From assembly GCF_014841115.1 (NCBI RefSeq), contig NZ_JACYTP010000020.1, positions 1 to 50,362 on the forward strand: DNA of 50,362 nucleotides. The letters are read 5' to 3'. Made by a program: the position numbers and the translations under genes. This document shows, one piece after another, positions 1-7,934 of the stretch. The notes below the pieces were generated by a model. The model ran no database searches. It worked only from the letters and a program-made list of their open reading frames with translations, and was not told the origin of the DNA. How positions within the stretch are numbered: position 1 is the first letter of the stretch; each line of letters begins with the position of its first letter. Origin of the DNA: Photobacterium arenosum (GTDB lineage: Bacteria; Pseudomonadota; Gammaproteobacteria; Enterobacterales; Vibrionaceae).

Positions 1-598
1 GGGTGAAGACGGCCCGACGCACCAGCCGGTGGAGCAAATCGCTTCGCTGCGCCTGACCCCGAACATGAGCACCTGGCGTCCGTGTGACCAGGTTGAATCT
101 GCCGTGGCCTGGAAACTGGCCATTGAGCGTAAAGACGCACCGTCAGCGCTGATCTTCTCGCGTCAGAATCTGGCTCAGCAGGAGCGTAACGACGCGCAGG
201 TTGCGGATATCGCAAAGGGTGGTTACATCCTGAAAGACTGCGCCGGCAAGCCTGAGCTGATTTTGATTGCTACCGGCTCTGAAGTAGAGCTGGCTGTGAA
301 CGCAGCGGCCGAGCTGAGCGCCGAAGGCAAGCAGGTGCGCGTGGTGTCTATGCCATCAACCGATGCATTCGACAAGCAAGACGCCGCTTACCGCGAGTCT
401 GTGCTGCCATCGGATGTGACCGCCCGTATCGCTATCGAAGCCGGTATTGCCGACTTCTGGTACAAGTACGTGGGCTTTGACGGCCGCATCATCGGCATGA
501 CCGGCTTCGGTGAATCGGCCCCGGCTGGTGAGCTGTTCAAGCTGTTCGGCTTCACCACTGAAAACGTGGTCAGCACAGCGAAAGAGCTGCTGGCGTAA
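1..598 (+). CDS. tkt: Transketolase, C-terminal part (partial, 5' end outside window)
   Basis: The open frame enters from the left edge (first full codon at base 2) and ends at TAA 598, giving about 198 residues. The first visible residues, GEDGPTHQPVEQ, are the conserved transketolase segment near the thiamine diphosphate/pyrimidine domain, followed by RPCDQVE and the C-terminal domain (LIATGSEVELAV, GFGESAPAGELFKLFGFT). Transketolase moves two-carbon ketol units between sugar phosphates in the cytosolic non-oxidative pentose phosphate pathway. A strong hairpin terminator follows directly. tktA and tktB cannot be told apart from this fragment. The family call is secure; the N-terminal half is not in the window. 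Confidence 0.97.
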   Translation, partial: GEDGPTHQPVEQIASLRLTPNMSTWRPCDQVESAVAWKLAIERKDAPSALIFSRQNLAQQERNDAQVADIAKGGYILKDCAGKPELILIATGSEVELAVNAAAELSAEGKQVRVVSMPSTDAFDKQDAAYRESVLPSDVTARIAIEAGIADFWYKYVGFDGRIIGMTGFGESAPAGELFKLFGFTTENVVSTAKELLA

Positions 599-617
599 GT
601 TAACCAGACACGCACCC

Positions 618-646
618 AAAGCCAGTCTGCGGACTGGCTTTTTTTT
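618..646 (+). terminator. Rho-independent terminator after tkt
   Basis: Stem AAGCCAGTC / GACTGGCTT with loop TGCG, followed by a run of T. It lies 20 bases after the transketolase stop and just before the convergent MBL-fold gene ends at 645. Confidence 0.93.
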
Positions 647-1523
647 ATCTGTAGGTCAATACACCACCTTCGGATACCACATCTACTGGTAATTGACTCT
701 GGTTTGCTAATTCTACTAATACGCTGACAGGTTCAAGATACAGCGCATAGGTAGAGTGATGAATCGGCAACGTTCTTCCCGGCTGCAACTGCAAAATTGC
801 CTCCCTAACTTCCTGCGCACCCATTGATATCATTCCCAGCGGTCCGGTTGTCCCTACCCTGCCGACATGAGGCACAAATACATCTGGCTGACCCAATTTA
901 CGTACCGTACTGATCAATTCTGGAGTCATGAAACTGTCGCCACTCCAGTAAAGTGATTTTCGCCAGTCGCCCTGCTCAAAAGTCATCCAGTAACCATTAC
1001 CATGGCCCAGCAACGATTCCATTGCTGGTGCTAGCGTATGATAAGCAGGTATAGCCGTTATCGTAACTTTATGGCTGCCATCTTCTAATCGCCAAGTATC
1101 CCCCCAGATTAACGCCTGACTGTTGCTGAACTTCAGCGAAGACATTAAAGCAATATCAGACTCAGGTATCACCACAGGTAAGGATTTAGGCAAAATATCA
1201 CGCGCCACCTGATCAAAATGGTCTTCATGCGTATGACTGATCAGTACAGCATCGACCTGCTGGAGATCGAAATCAGGCAAAGGGGCTAATCGAGCATGAT
1301 CCTTCACATTTGGGCCTTGTTTAAGATCAAACGCTTCATTAGGATCCGCCATTCGGTAAGCTTTCTCTCCTTCACCCAACATAGGATCTGTCAGTAATTG
1401 TATGTTTCCAAACTCAATCAGCATTGTTGGTCCACCCAACCACTGTATATTCAACTCATTTGCTTGAGCTATGGGCAAGCTCATAACCATAGCAGCAGCA
1501 ATCGCAACCCGTTCAAATCTCAT
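645..1523 (-). CDS. Exported MBL-fold (UlaG-like) metal-dependent hydrolase
   Basis: A 292-residue protein with an N-terminal signal peptide (hydrophobic AIAAAMVMSLPIA, probable cleavage after AQA near residue 21), so it is probably periplasmic. It has the metallo-beta-lactamase fold signature HTHEDH at 97-102, with likely further metal ligands H162, D196 (SGDS), H219 (VPHVGR) and H255/H256. The fold and length fit the UlaG/L-ascorbate-6-phosphate lactonase-like group of beta-lactamase superfamily proteins, but the substrate cannot be read from sequence. ATG at 1523 is supported by AAAGGA a few bases upstream. It is divergent from a LysR gene at 1629, the classical arrangement for a regulator and its target. 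Link to the antibiotic cluster is unproven. Confidence 0.85.
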   Translation of the reverse strand: MRFERVAIAAAMVMSLPIAQANELNIQWLGGPTMLIEFGNIQLLTDPMLGEGEKAYRMADPNEAFDLKQGPNVKDHARLAPLPDFDLQQVDAVLISHTHEDHFDQVARDILPKSLPVVIPESDIALMSSLKFSNSQALIWGDTWRLEDGSHKVTITAIPAYHTLAPAMESLLGHGNGYWMTFEQGDWRKSLYWSGDSFMTPELISTVRKLGQPDVFVPHVGRVGTTGPLGMISMGAQEVREAILQLQPGRTLPIHHSTYALYLEPVSVLVELANQSQLPVDVVSEGGVLTYR

Positions 1524-1628
1524 TTTTATTCCTTTTTACTGTTCATCGACAATAAGTGAAGAATACGCTGAGATTTAGTGGTAAAAAATATGAGATATTC
1601 GATACAACTTGGCTGATTATTTTAGACA
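1524..1628. promoter_or_regulatory. Divergent promoter region, MBL hydrolase / LysR gene
   Basis: A 105-base AT-rich interval between two divergent starts. LysR proteins commonly bind such intervals and control both genes. No single operator stands out convincingly by eye. Confidence 0.5.
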
Positions 1629-2462
1629 ATGAACTTACTCGCCCCTTTTAACAGCTTTATACTGGTCGCTGAATGTTTAAACTTCTCAGAAGCAGCGAGG
1701 CGCCTGAACGTACCCAGAGCAACAATCAGCGCACGGATAAACGAACTGGAAAAACAATTAGGTGTCCGGTTATTTCTGAGAAATACACGGCATGTCTCTT
1801 TAACGCCAGAAGGCGAACAATACCTGCTGGCCTGCAAAACAGCTTTAAATACATTAGAGGCGGCAGGGGCACAATTTACGCAGGCAGCAACACTGGCAGG
1901 AGCCATCCGTTTATCCGTACCGGCAAGTTTACCAAATGCACACTTTCTCTCATTGTTACAGTCTTTTCACCACAAATACCCGCTAATTCGCATCGAATTA
2001 GTATCAAAAGATGATGTGCTGGATTTGGCTGAACACCGGATTGATATTGCCATCAGAGGCAAAGATCCTGTCAATACTGAACTTATAGCCAGACCGCTGC
2101 CACCGGCCGAGATGCTACTGGTTGCCAGCCCTGAGTGGCTGGAAAAACATGCGCCAATCAGTGAATGGCATAACGTCGAACTGCATGACCCGCTTGGCCT
2201 TAGCCCGTTCAGCGGCCAAAACCCAGCCATTCGTTCTTCCAATCTGGAACAGTCGTTATCCTTATGTCTGTCTGGTACTGGTATCGCACTACTGCCATTG
2301 CCGCTTTGCCAAAGCAGCTTGCAATCATCTGCCTTGAAAGCCGTTCCTCCGCCTGTACCTTTACCCTCCTTACCGCTGTTTCTGATTTATCAGCAACGTC
2401 GGCTACTGCCTCAAAGAGTTAAAGTGCTCATCGACTTTCTGCTTTCAGCGATGAGACCCTAA
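1629..2462 (+). CDS. LysR-family transcriptional regulator
   Basis: A 277-residue LysR-type regulator. Residues about 1-60 form the winged helix-turn-helix (FSEAARRLNVPRATISARINELEKQLGVRLF), followed by the periplasmic-binding-like effector domain. The protein is somewhat short (family usually near 300), mostly at the C-terminal end. It is divergent from the MBL-fold hydrolase gene, which is its most likely target. ATG at 1629 gives the canonical LysR N-terminus; the upstream Shine-Dalgarno sequence is weak. The effector is unknown. Confidence 0.92.
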   Translation: MNLLAPFNSFILVAECLNFSEAARRLNVPRATISARINELEKQLGVRLFLRNTRHVSLTPEGEQYLLACKTALNTLEAAGAQFTQAATLAGAIRLSVPASLPNAHFLSLLQSFHHKYPLIRIELVSKDDVLDLAEHRIDIAIRGKDPVNTELIARPLPPAEMLLVASPEWLEKHAPISEWHNVELHDPLGLSPFSGQNPAIRSSNLEQSLSLCLSGTGIALLPLPLCQSSLQSSALKAVPPPVPLPSLPLFLIYQQRRLLPQRVKVLIDFLLSAMRP

Positions 2463-2499
2463 CCAACCAGACACTGGTGATTCAGCCCAGTATTCTGGG

Positions 2500-2748
2500 C
2501 TACCCGCCACTGCGCCTGAAAACCTGTCGCCGTATCTCTTTTCCATCAGTCAAAGATTTTCGCAGTTCTGCGTCGACAATATTCTGATCCAGCCCTATAT
2601 CATCCAGTAAATAGTCAGGTAATTCACTTAAGTGGCGTAAGTCACGCTCCCGCTGACGCCAGCGTCGATAATAAGAAAAGCCAGACTTAATCATATTCAC
2701 CACTTCTCTGCTCGCGGTAAACGCAAGCTTATATGTTGTCATCCCCAT
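2500..2748 (-). CDS. DUF1127 small protein
   Basis: A basic protein of about 82 residues whose core, RQRERDLRHLSELPDYLLDDIGL, matches the DUF1127 (YjiS-like) motif of an arginine-rich stretch followed by L..L.d..L.DIGL. Members of this family in alpha-proteobacteria affect RNA turnover and phosphate or carbon metabolism; a role here is not established. I chose the ATG at 2748 because AGGTGG sits six bases upstream. A GTG at 2757 would overlap that ribosome site. The gene is divergent from a GcvA-like LysR gene at 2845. DUF1127 genes next to GcvA-like LysR genes are a common pairing in proteobacteria, so the regulator probably controls it. Confidence 0.8.
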   Translation of the reverse strand: MGMTTYKLAFTASREVVNMIKSGFSYYRRWRQRERDLRHLSELPDYLLDDIGLDQNIVDAELRKSLTDGKEIRRQVFRRSGG

Positions 2749-2757
2749 ATCAACCAC

Positions 2758-2777
2758 CTATCATCATCGAAAGATAG
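2758..2777. promoter_or_regulatory. Candidate LysR operator (inverted repeat)
   Basis: CTATC-N10-GATAG lies just upstream of the DUF1127 gene and 68 bases before the divergent LysR gene. Its size and symmetry resemble LysR-type sites, but the call is inferred from symmetry and location only. Confidence 0.4.
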
Positions 2778-2844
2778 ATTTATCTTCGACCAGAGTCAGC
2801 CGTTCCTCAAACGATAGATCCTGACAGTCAGTTAAGGAAAACTA

Positions 2845-3783
2845 ATGTCATCGCCAAATGAACTCCGACACCGTATGCCACCATTACAGGGTTTATATTA
2901 TTTTTATCAGGCGGCACATTACGGCAGTTTTAAAGCCGCTGCCGAGCACCTGCATGTCACTGCGGCTGCCATCAGCCAGCAAATCCGGTTATTGGAGGAC
3001 TGGTTGGGTACCGCCTTGTTTTACCGCCAGCACCGGCGAGTGGTACTAACCCCGGAAGGTCAGACTCTGTTTGAGCACAGTCAGGAAGGCTTCAAACACA
3101 TTCAGAATGGCGTTTGGCTGATCAACAATGACCCGGAACCCCAACGTTTATCCCTGTCGACACTGCCCTCTTTTTCTGTCCATTGGCTGGTACCTCGCAT
3201 GACAGCATTTCGTTCGGATCATCCAGACATCTCTGTGTTAGTTGAGTCGAAAAATGAACTGGTGGATTTTGAGCAATCTTCGTTAGATCTCTGCATCCGA
3301 TACGGTGAAGGCTGCTATCCGAATTTAACCTGTCAGTGGCTGATGGATGACTTGCTCTACCCCGTCTGCCATCCGATTTATCAGAAAGAACATCAGATTT
3401 TTGCGGTTGAGGACTTACAAGATGCTCATCTGATTGGTGATCTTTTACCGGATATGGATTGGGAACGCTGGATGTCGATTGTTGGCGTTAAAGGTGGTTC
3501 CACCTCATTGGTATACGATGGCGCCAGCTATGTGCTTGAAGGGGCGTTGTCAGTGCAGGGCGTTGCACTGGCTCGGCACAGCCTGGCTCACCGATTTGTC
3601 GAAGATGGCACCCTGGTGCGTATCGGTAACATTGCGGTACGGCCCAATTACAGTTATTTCCTATGTGCACCGGAAGGTTATTTTAAACGTGAAAAGATCC
3701 GGTTATTCAGTGACTGGATTCGCCGGCAGGCAGAAGCGTTTCAGCACACTCGGCCTGCCGATCTGGTTATCAAAGAAGCATGA
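2845..3783 (+). CDS. GcvA-like LysR-family transcriptional regulator
   Basis: A 312-residue regulator. The N-terminal winged helix (PPLQGLYYFYQAAHYGSFKAAAEHLHVTAAAISQQIRLLE) is the GcvA-type LysR motif, followed by an effector-binding domain with the usual PSFSVHWLVPRMTAF start. A good ribosome site (AAGGA, six bases before ATG) supports the start. It is divergent from the DUF1127 gene and converges with the holomycin-type operon, so control of the DUF1127 gene is the simplest reading. A role in antibiotic control is possible but not shown. Confidence 0.92.
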   Translation: MSSPNELRHRMPPLQGLYYFYQAAHYGSFKAAAEHLHVTAAAISQQIRLLEDWLGTALFYRQHRRVVLTPEGQTLFEHSQEGFKHIQNGVWLINNDPEPQRLSLSTLPSFSVHWLVPRMTAFRSDHPDISVLVESKNELVDFEQSSLDLCIRYGEGCYPNLTCQWLMDDLLYPVCHPIYQKEHQIFAVEDLQDAHLIGDLLPDMDWERWMSIVGVKGGSTSLVYDGASYVLEGALSVQGVALARHSLAHRFVEDGTLVRIGNIAVRPNYSYFLCAPEGYFKREKIRLFSDWIRRQAEAFQHTRPADLVIKEA

Positions 3784-3831
3784 AGGCAGTAAACAAGGGG
3801 GGATAACAAGTACTGTTCGCTATCTCTGTCA

Positions 3832-3855
3832 CTGCCTCTGCCTCTGCCTCTGCCT
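3832..3855. repeat. Hexanucleotide microsatellite (CTGCCT)x4
   Basis: Four exact tandem copies of CTGCCT lie between the converging LysR and hlmF genes, with degenerate copies on the left. The repeat is outside both coding regions. Confidence 0.9.
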
Positions 3856-3872
3856 GAACATTTTACTACCTG

Positions 3873-4448
3873 CTATTTTTTCAGCGCCGCCTGTAACAGG
3901 GCAATGACAGCTTCAGGAGCAGGTAACGAGGGATGACCAACCATACGACTGAGCGACGCATCAAAATTCTCATGCCAAACCGGTTCAACCACGTCATAAC
4001 CGTCTTCTCGCAGTTGCTGGACATTGCGCTGAACCGCCGGCTTCTTCCACATTACGGCTCCCATCACGGGCAAAAAGCACACGGGAAAATCCGCTGCCAG
4101 GATCACGGTCGTCAACCGATTGGTCGCACCACCCTGTGCCGCAGTCGCAAGTGTATTTGCTGTGGCTGGCATCACAAACAGCACATCATGATCGGCGACG
4201 ATCCGGGAAGGTTTATCCGTCGGCCAGTCCCGGGGCTGCTCACCCGCGATCACCCGGTCACAATACAATGCCATGCTGGATGCGGGTATGAATGTTTCTG
4301 CCGTCGGTGTCATCAGAACGGTCAGTTCACAATCAATTCCCCCTTTGATCGCCTGTAAATACTTTGGCAACAACATAATATCCACAGAACCTGATGCTCC
4401 GATCAGTATCTTAGGCTTTGCTGTTGGTTGGTTCTGGAGCTTGTCCAT
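3873..4448 (-). CDS. hlmF: HFCD-type flavoprotein, HlmF-like (phosphopantothenoylcysteine / lantibiotic decarboxylase family)
   Basis: A 191-residue flavoprotein-domain protein: GASGS at 17-21 (FMN phosphate binding), PATANT at 94-99 (family PASANT motif) and PVMGAVMW at 127-134 (family PxMNxxMW). In holomycin-type clusters the matching protein (HlmF) is proposed to oxidatively decarboxylate the C-terminal cysteine of the Cys-Cys intermediate to an ene-thiol. This copy seems to differ at two conserved places: Gly130 replaces the Asn of PxMNxxMW, and no His is seen where HFCD enzymes carry the HIxL active-site His (local sequence PSRIVADHD). That alignment was made by eye. It is the last gene of the operon, 77 bases after the metallophosphoesterase, with a good AAGGA ribosome site. 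Confidence 0.82.
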   Translation of the reverse strand: MDKLQNQPTAKPKILIGASGSVDIMLLPKYLQAIKGGIDCELTVLMTPTAETFIPASSMALYCDRVIAGEQPRDWPTDKPSRIVADHDVLFVMPATANTLATAAQGGATNRLTTVILAADFPVCFLPVMGAVMWKKPAVQRNVQQLREDGYDVVEPVWHENFDASLSRMVGHPSLPAPEAVIALLQAALKK

Positions 4449-4525
4449 ATTTGATTTCCTTAATTATTGCCGAATCTGTCCCTGACACAGCTCAACATTT
4501 CTGTAGTGCTGTTCGATCTGAAGCC

Positions 4526-5350
4526 TTACATCAAGAGTGTGTCGAGTACCGTTAACATGCCGGACGCATCACGGCCATGTCTGTCTTTCGGGTAACCTAA
4601 AGACACTTCAACATGCGGTATTCCTTCCAGTACCGTGGAACCATGCATATGAAGATGCCCGTACACGACAAGGCAGACCGGATAACGGCTTAACCAGGAT
4701 GCAACCTGTTGTGTGCCGCACCAGATTGAAAACTCCTGCGGTTGCACAGACTGAGTCAGGACCTGCAGCATTGGAAAATGATTGATAAATATCATGGGAA
4801 GCTGTCCCGATACTGCATTCAGTCGGGCTTCTGTGTACTGAACACGCTCGGTACACCAGCTTCGGATATCCGGATAGGGATACGTTTTGAGAAAAAACGC
4901 GTCTGAGCAAACCGCACCTGCCCGTCTTGCTCTCTCCAACCCCTGCTCTGGCGTGAAGTCAGAAGGGTGGCGAAACGAGTAGTCATACAAGGTGAAAATA
5001 GGGGCAATCAAAAATGATTGCCCATTCTCAGCGGTATAAACCGGATAGTCATCCTCCGGGGTCAGGACGCCATATTGGTGACAAATCTCGATAAGCTGGC
5101 GATATCGCATTTCACCGGGTAACGCCATTGGCTCTTTGGGTGTACACCAAAGCTCATGATTACCGGGCACCCAGATGACCCGGTAAAACCGCGCGGCGAC
5201 CAATCGAATAACCCACTCAAAATCGGTGAGATCGTCGGCCACATCACCACCCAGAATAAGCCAATCCTCGCAATGTCCAGCGCACAGTGCTTCTACAGCC
5301 CGCCTGTTTTCCGGGTGAGAGACATGCAAATCACTGACAGCCACCAACAT
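4526..5350 (-). CDS. Calcineurin-like metallophosphoesterase inside the hlm operon
   Basis: A 274-residue cytosolic metallophosphoesterase with all the usual metal-ligand blocks: DLH at 7-9, GGDVADD from 34, GNHE at 63-66, NHFP, and GHLH near the C-terminus. The fold hydrolyses phosphomono- or diesters with two metal ions; the substrate is not evident. It starts 10 bases after the globin stop codon with a strong AGGAG site, so it is surely co-transcribed and probably translationally linked with the biosynthetic genes. It is not part of the core holomycin gene set as I know it from Streptomyces. It might remove a phosphate from an intermediate or from a phosphorylated protective form, or act in regulation; these are guesses. 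Confidence 0.85.
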   Translation of the reverse strand: MLVAVSDLHVSHPENRRAVEALCAGHCEDWLILGGDVADDLTDFEWVIRLVAARFYRVIWVPGNHELWCTPKEPMALPGEMRYRQLIEICHQYGVLTPEDDYPVYTAENGQSFLIAPIFTLYDYSFRHPSDFTPEQGLERARRAGAVCSDAFFLKTYPYPDIRSWCTERVQYTEARLNAVSGQLPMIFINHFPMLQVLTQSVQPQEFSIWCGTQQVASWLSRYPVCLVVYGHLHMHGSTVLEGIPHVEVSLGYPKDRHGRDASGMLTVLDTLLM

Positions 5351-5360
5351 AGCTTTGCTC

Positions 5361-5903
5361 CTAAAGTGTGCCCGGAGGCGCTTCTCCCCATCCCCATCTG
5401 GGCACGGTATCTCGCTTCGAAGGCTTAGCGCCCGGTTGTGAATTAGCCATTGCCCTGCGAGATCCCCACTCTATGTATGCCGTAAACGCTGACCGGAATT
5501 CCGGATCACTTGGCAGTTCAATTTCATCCGCACTCTGCATCATCAAAGATACCCAACGATCACGCTGTTCCGCCTGAATCGAACGCCCCCTGTGCTTGCG
5601 GATCATATTTTTGAACCCTCCTCTGTCATTGGTATACAGGGGCTCACCGCCAAAGACTTCTTCAAACCACATAGCAACATGGACATGGTGATCTGGCGGC
5701 ATATGCTGAAAAAGGGGCTGAAGTAAGTCATCTTTTTCGACTTTTGCGTAAAACACTTGCAGCAAGTGACGGATCGCGTCGCGTCCCCCCATCCACTCCA
5801 GCAATGTGGGTGTTGATGTACTCATCGCTTGGCCTTGTTCAGCTGTCTCAACGTTCTCAGCCATGGTTTCTGTCATAGTTTCTGTCATAGTGTTTTCACT
5901 CAT
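5361..5903 (-). CDS. hlmG: Group II truncated globin, HlmG-like
   Basis: About 180 residues. A low-complexity N-terminal tail (residues 1-35, including repeated MTET) precedes a truncated-globin core with a likely B10 Tyr (Y52, FYAKV), an FGG element, the proximal F8 His (H104, RKHRG) and the G8 Trp (W117, RDRW) typical of group II. HlmG-type globins occur in holomycin-type clusters and are presumed to supply an oxidation step or O2 handling while the Cys-Cys skeleton loses eight electrons. The ATG at 5903 was chosen because it lies two bases after the hlmA stop with GGAG upstream; the longer frame to 5936 would run into hlmA. The family is clear; the exact reaction is not known. Confidence 0.88.
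   Translation of the reverse strand: MSENTMTETMTETMAENVETAEQGQAMSTSTPTLLEWMGGRDAIRHLLQVFYAKVEKDDLLQPLFQHMPPDHHVHVAMWFEEVFGGEPLYTNDRGGFKNMIRKHRGRSIQAEQRDRWVSLMMQSADEIELPSDPEFRSAFTAYIEWGSRRAMANSQPGAKPSKRDTVPRWGWGEAPPGTL
5867..5890. repeat. 12-bp tandem direct repeat in the globin N-terminus
   Basis: Two exact copies of TTTCTGTCATAG (plus-strand reading), in frame, encoding the repeated ETMT of the globin tail. Slippage would change length without a frameshift. Confidence 0.85.
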
Positions 5904-5905
5904 GA

Positions 5906-6787
5906 TTAACCAAGCTCCAATGACGCAATGCACCAAACCTTGTGCTCCTGCTCTTTCGGCGGCTCGCCGCGATACATACGAAGTGTATGGAAGATGGATT
6001 CAAATCCATGCTTTTCTGCCAGCTTGATCAACGTTGGATCTGCTTTTTCAGGGACATCTAATGTGACTTGTCTCCCCTGCGGTACAGCGGATAATGCCGC
6101 GACGAACAGAGATTCCACCAGTTCGGGAGAATTAGCGAACAACGGACCAAGCCGGTAACCGTCTTGCGACTGACGAACGCCGATAATACCCGTCACTTCC
6201 TGACCGGTTCGGCAAATGAAGCCGTAACGTTTTTCCCCGATGAACCAGTGTTTCAGTAAGGCACTGCGGTCGGTACCCGTACAGCTTTTATCGTATGCGA
6301 TGAGATCGTCGATATCCGCAGCCTGTACCAACGCAATATTATCGGGGCAATGGTAATCCTGCTGGACCTGGCCCACCATGCGCAGATTATTCCTGTCCCC
6401 TGCAAACCCCCATTTGGCATAGTTATCAACCTGGACCGGCATGCCATCCAGTCCCATGCAACGGTCCCCACCGTGGTAGAACGCAGTTTGACATAACTTC
6501 AGGCCATAGCCTTGCCCACGGTACGCCGGGGAAACCAAATAGTGCCCGAGGAAACTAAAGCTGGACGAATAATTAACAACTGACATCGCAGCGACAGGCT
6601 CTTTACCCAAATAACCGATAAAAAAGCCCTGATCATCAACCTCAAAAAAGGCGTTGGCATCACCAATGCCCATATCCCAGCCTTCATCTTTTGCCCACGC
6701 CATCACCGCTTGCCATTCCGCCAGAGTAGCGTGTTCTACATGCCAGACGCTGTTGGATGTTTCCGTTTTGTTTTTTACGATATCCAT
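5906..6787 (-). CDS. hlmA: GNAT-family N-acyltransferase, HlmA-like
   Basis: A 293-residue GNAT protein. The acetyl-CoA binding motif A is LVSPAYRGQGYGLKL, and the second half looks like a further GNAT-like domain. In holomycin biosynthesis HlmA acetylates the amino group of holothin to give holomycin; the gene's position here supports that role. I chose ATG at 6787, with AGAGGAA three bases upstream. The longer frame to 6853 would overlap hlmB. It follows the hlmB stop by 10 bases. The acyl group used cannot be read from sequence, so products other than the acetyl form are possible. Confidence 0.87.
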   Translation of the reverse strand: MDIVKNKTETSNSVWHVEHATLAEWQAVMAWAKDEGWDMGIGDANAFFEVDDQGFFIGYLGKEPVAAMSVVNYSSSFSFLGHYLVSPAYRGQGYGLKLCQTAFYHGGDRCMGLDGMPVQVDNYAKWGFAGDRNNLRMVGQVQQDYHCPDNIALVQAADIDDLIAYDKSCTGTDRSALLKHWFIGEKRYGFICRTGQEVTGIIGVRQSQDGYRLGPLFANSPELVESLFVAALSAVPQGRQVTLDVPEKADPTLIKLAEKHGFESIFHTLRMYRGEPPKEQEHKVWCIASLELG

Positions 6788-6797
6788 TATTTCCTCT

Positions 6798-7934
6798 CTA
6801 AAGCCCCATGGATTTACTGACGACTTCCAGCATGATTTCACTGGTGCCGCCATAAATTTTCTGAACCCGGCTGTTGACCCACAATTTGCCGATCGACGAA
6901 TCGCTCATATAAGCACTGCCGCCATGCAGTTGCAGACATTCATCCGCCACTTTGTTCTGCACTTCTGTTGCCCACCATTTCAGTCGGGCTGTATCTTCCA
7001 GACTTAACGATCCCGCATTAAAACGTTCAATGGCATCATTGAGATAGCTGCGGGTGACTTTGATTTGAGTATCCAGTTGCGCCAGCAAAAAGCGGTTGTA
7101 CTGAAACGCACCGATCGGCTGACCAAACGCCTTGCGCTGCTTAACGTAAGTCAGCGTCTCTGCCATCATGATTTCCGCGCTTGCCACCGCCACGGTACTG
7201 ATACTTAAGCGTTCGCGTGTCATTCCTGTCATAAAGTAATAACTGCCAAGATTTTCACGTCCGAGCAGGTTACTTTTTGGCACAACACAGTGATCAAACG
7301 CTAAGTTCGCCGTATCACTGGCATGCCATCCCAGCTTTTTCAGCGCTTCACCCTGAGAAAAACCAGCCATGCCTTTTTCCACCACCATCAGGCTGATTCC
7401 CTGCCCTCGCGGCCCGGCGTCAGTCTTCACAGCGACGATGAACAGATCTGCATTCACGCCATTGGTGATAAACGCTTTACGGCCATTGAGCACATAGTTA
7501 TCGCCGTCTGCTGTTGCTTCCGTGCTCATCCCGGCCGAATCTGAGCCACCGCCTGGCTCGGTAATGGCAATGGCGGCAATCCGACGGCCACTGCACAAAT
7601 CCGGTAACCAGCGCTGTTTCTGCTCTTCGGAAGCAAACTGGTTGATATAGCTGGCAATCACATCGTTATGGGAAATCACAATCGGCGCTGTCATTCCAAT
7701 AGCCAGCATTTCTTCAGTGAGTGCCAGCGCGTAGCGATAATCTGATTTATCTTTTCCTCCCAGCTCCTGGCTGACGCCCATACCCAGCAAGCCATGCGCT
7801 CCCATGGTTTGCCAGAAATCGCGGTCAACCAGGCCCTGCATCTCCCATTTTTCAAGATGGGGCTTCGCGTAATGGTCAAAACACTCCCGGCAAGACAGCC
7901 GGAATTCCTTTAGCTCATCTGTGGTTGTACTCAC
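6798..7934 (-). CDS. hlmB: Acyl-CoA dehydrogenase-like flavoenzyme, HlmB-like
   Basis: A 378-residue protein of the acyl-CoA dehydrogenase family over its full length, with signatures such as AIAITEPGGGSDSAGMSTEA (FAD/substrate loop) and the C-terminal QLHGGSAYMSDSSIGKLW and IYGGTSEIMLEVV. In dithiolopyrrolone pathways this FAD enzyme is thought to oxidise a Cys C-alpha/C-beta bond of the carrier-bound Cys-Cys chain. The start is a GTG at 7934 that overlaps the thioesterase stop as GTGA, with GGAG nine bases upstream. The longer frame to 8093 lies inside the thioesterase gene and has no family similarity. Confidence 0.93.
   Translation of the reverse strand: MSTTTDELKEFRLSCRECFDHYAKPHLEKWEMQGLVDRDFWQTMGAHGLLGMGVSQELGGKDKSDYRYALALTEEMLAIGMTAPIVISHNDVIASYINQFASEEQKQRWLPDLCSGRRIAAIAITEPGGGSDSAGMSTEATADGDNYVLNGRKAFITNGVNADLFIVAVKTDAGPRGQGISLMVVEKGMAGFSQGEALKKLGWHASDTANLAFDHCVVPKSNLLGRENLGSYYFMTGMTRERLSISTVAVASAEIMMAETLTYVKQRKAFGQPIGAFQYNRFLLAQLDTQIKVTRSYLNDAIERFNAGSLSLEDTARLKWWATEVQNKVADECLQLHGGSAYMSDSSIGKLWVNSRVQKIYGGTSEIMLEVVSKSMGL

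Noticed and set aside
645..1523. The MBL-fold protein as a beta-lactamase or holomycin resistance enzyme
   Set aside because: It carries the general MBL motif, but its sequence resembles UlaG-type hydrolases, and dithiolopyrrolones have no beta-lactam ring; no evidence ties it to the cluster.
3434..3907. 157-residue frame running through the LysR end and the microsatellite
   Set aside because: It overlaps a certain LysR gene in another frame; the tail is only the translated hexamer repeat.
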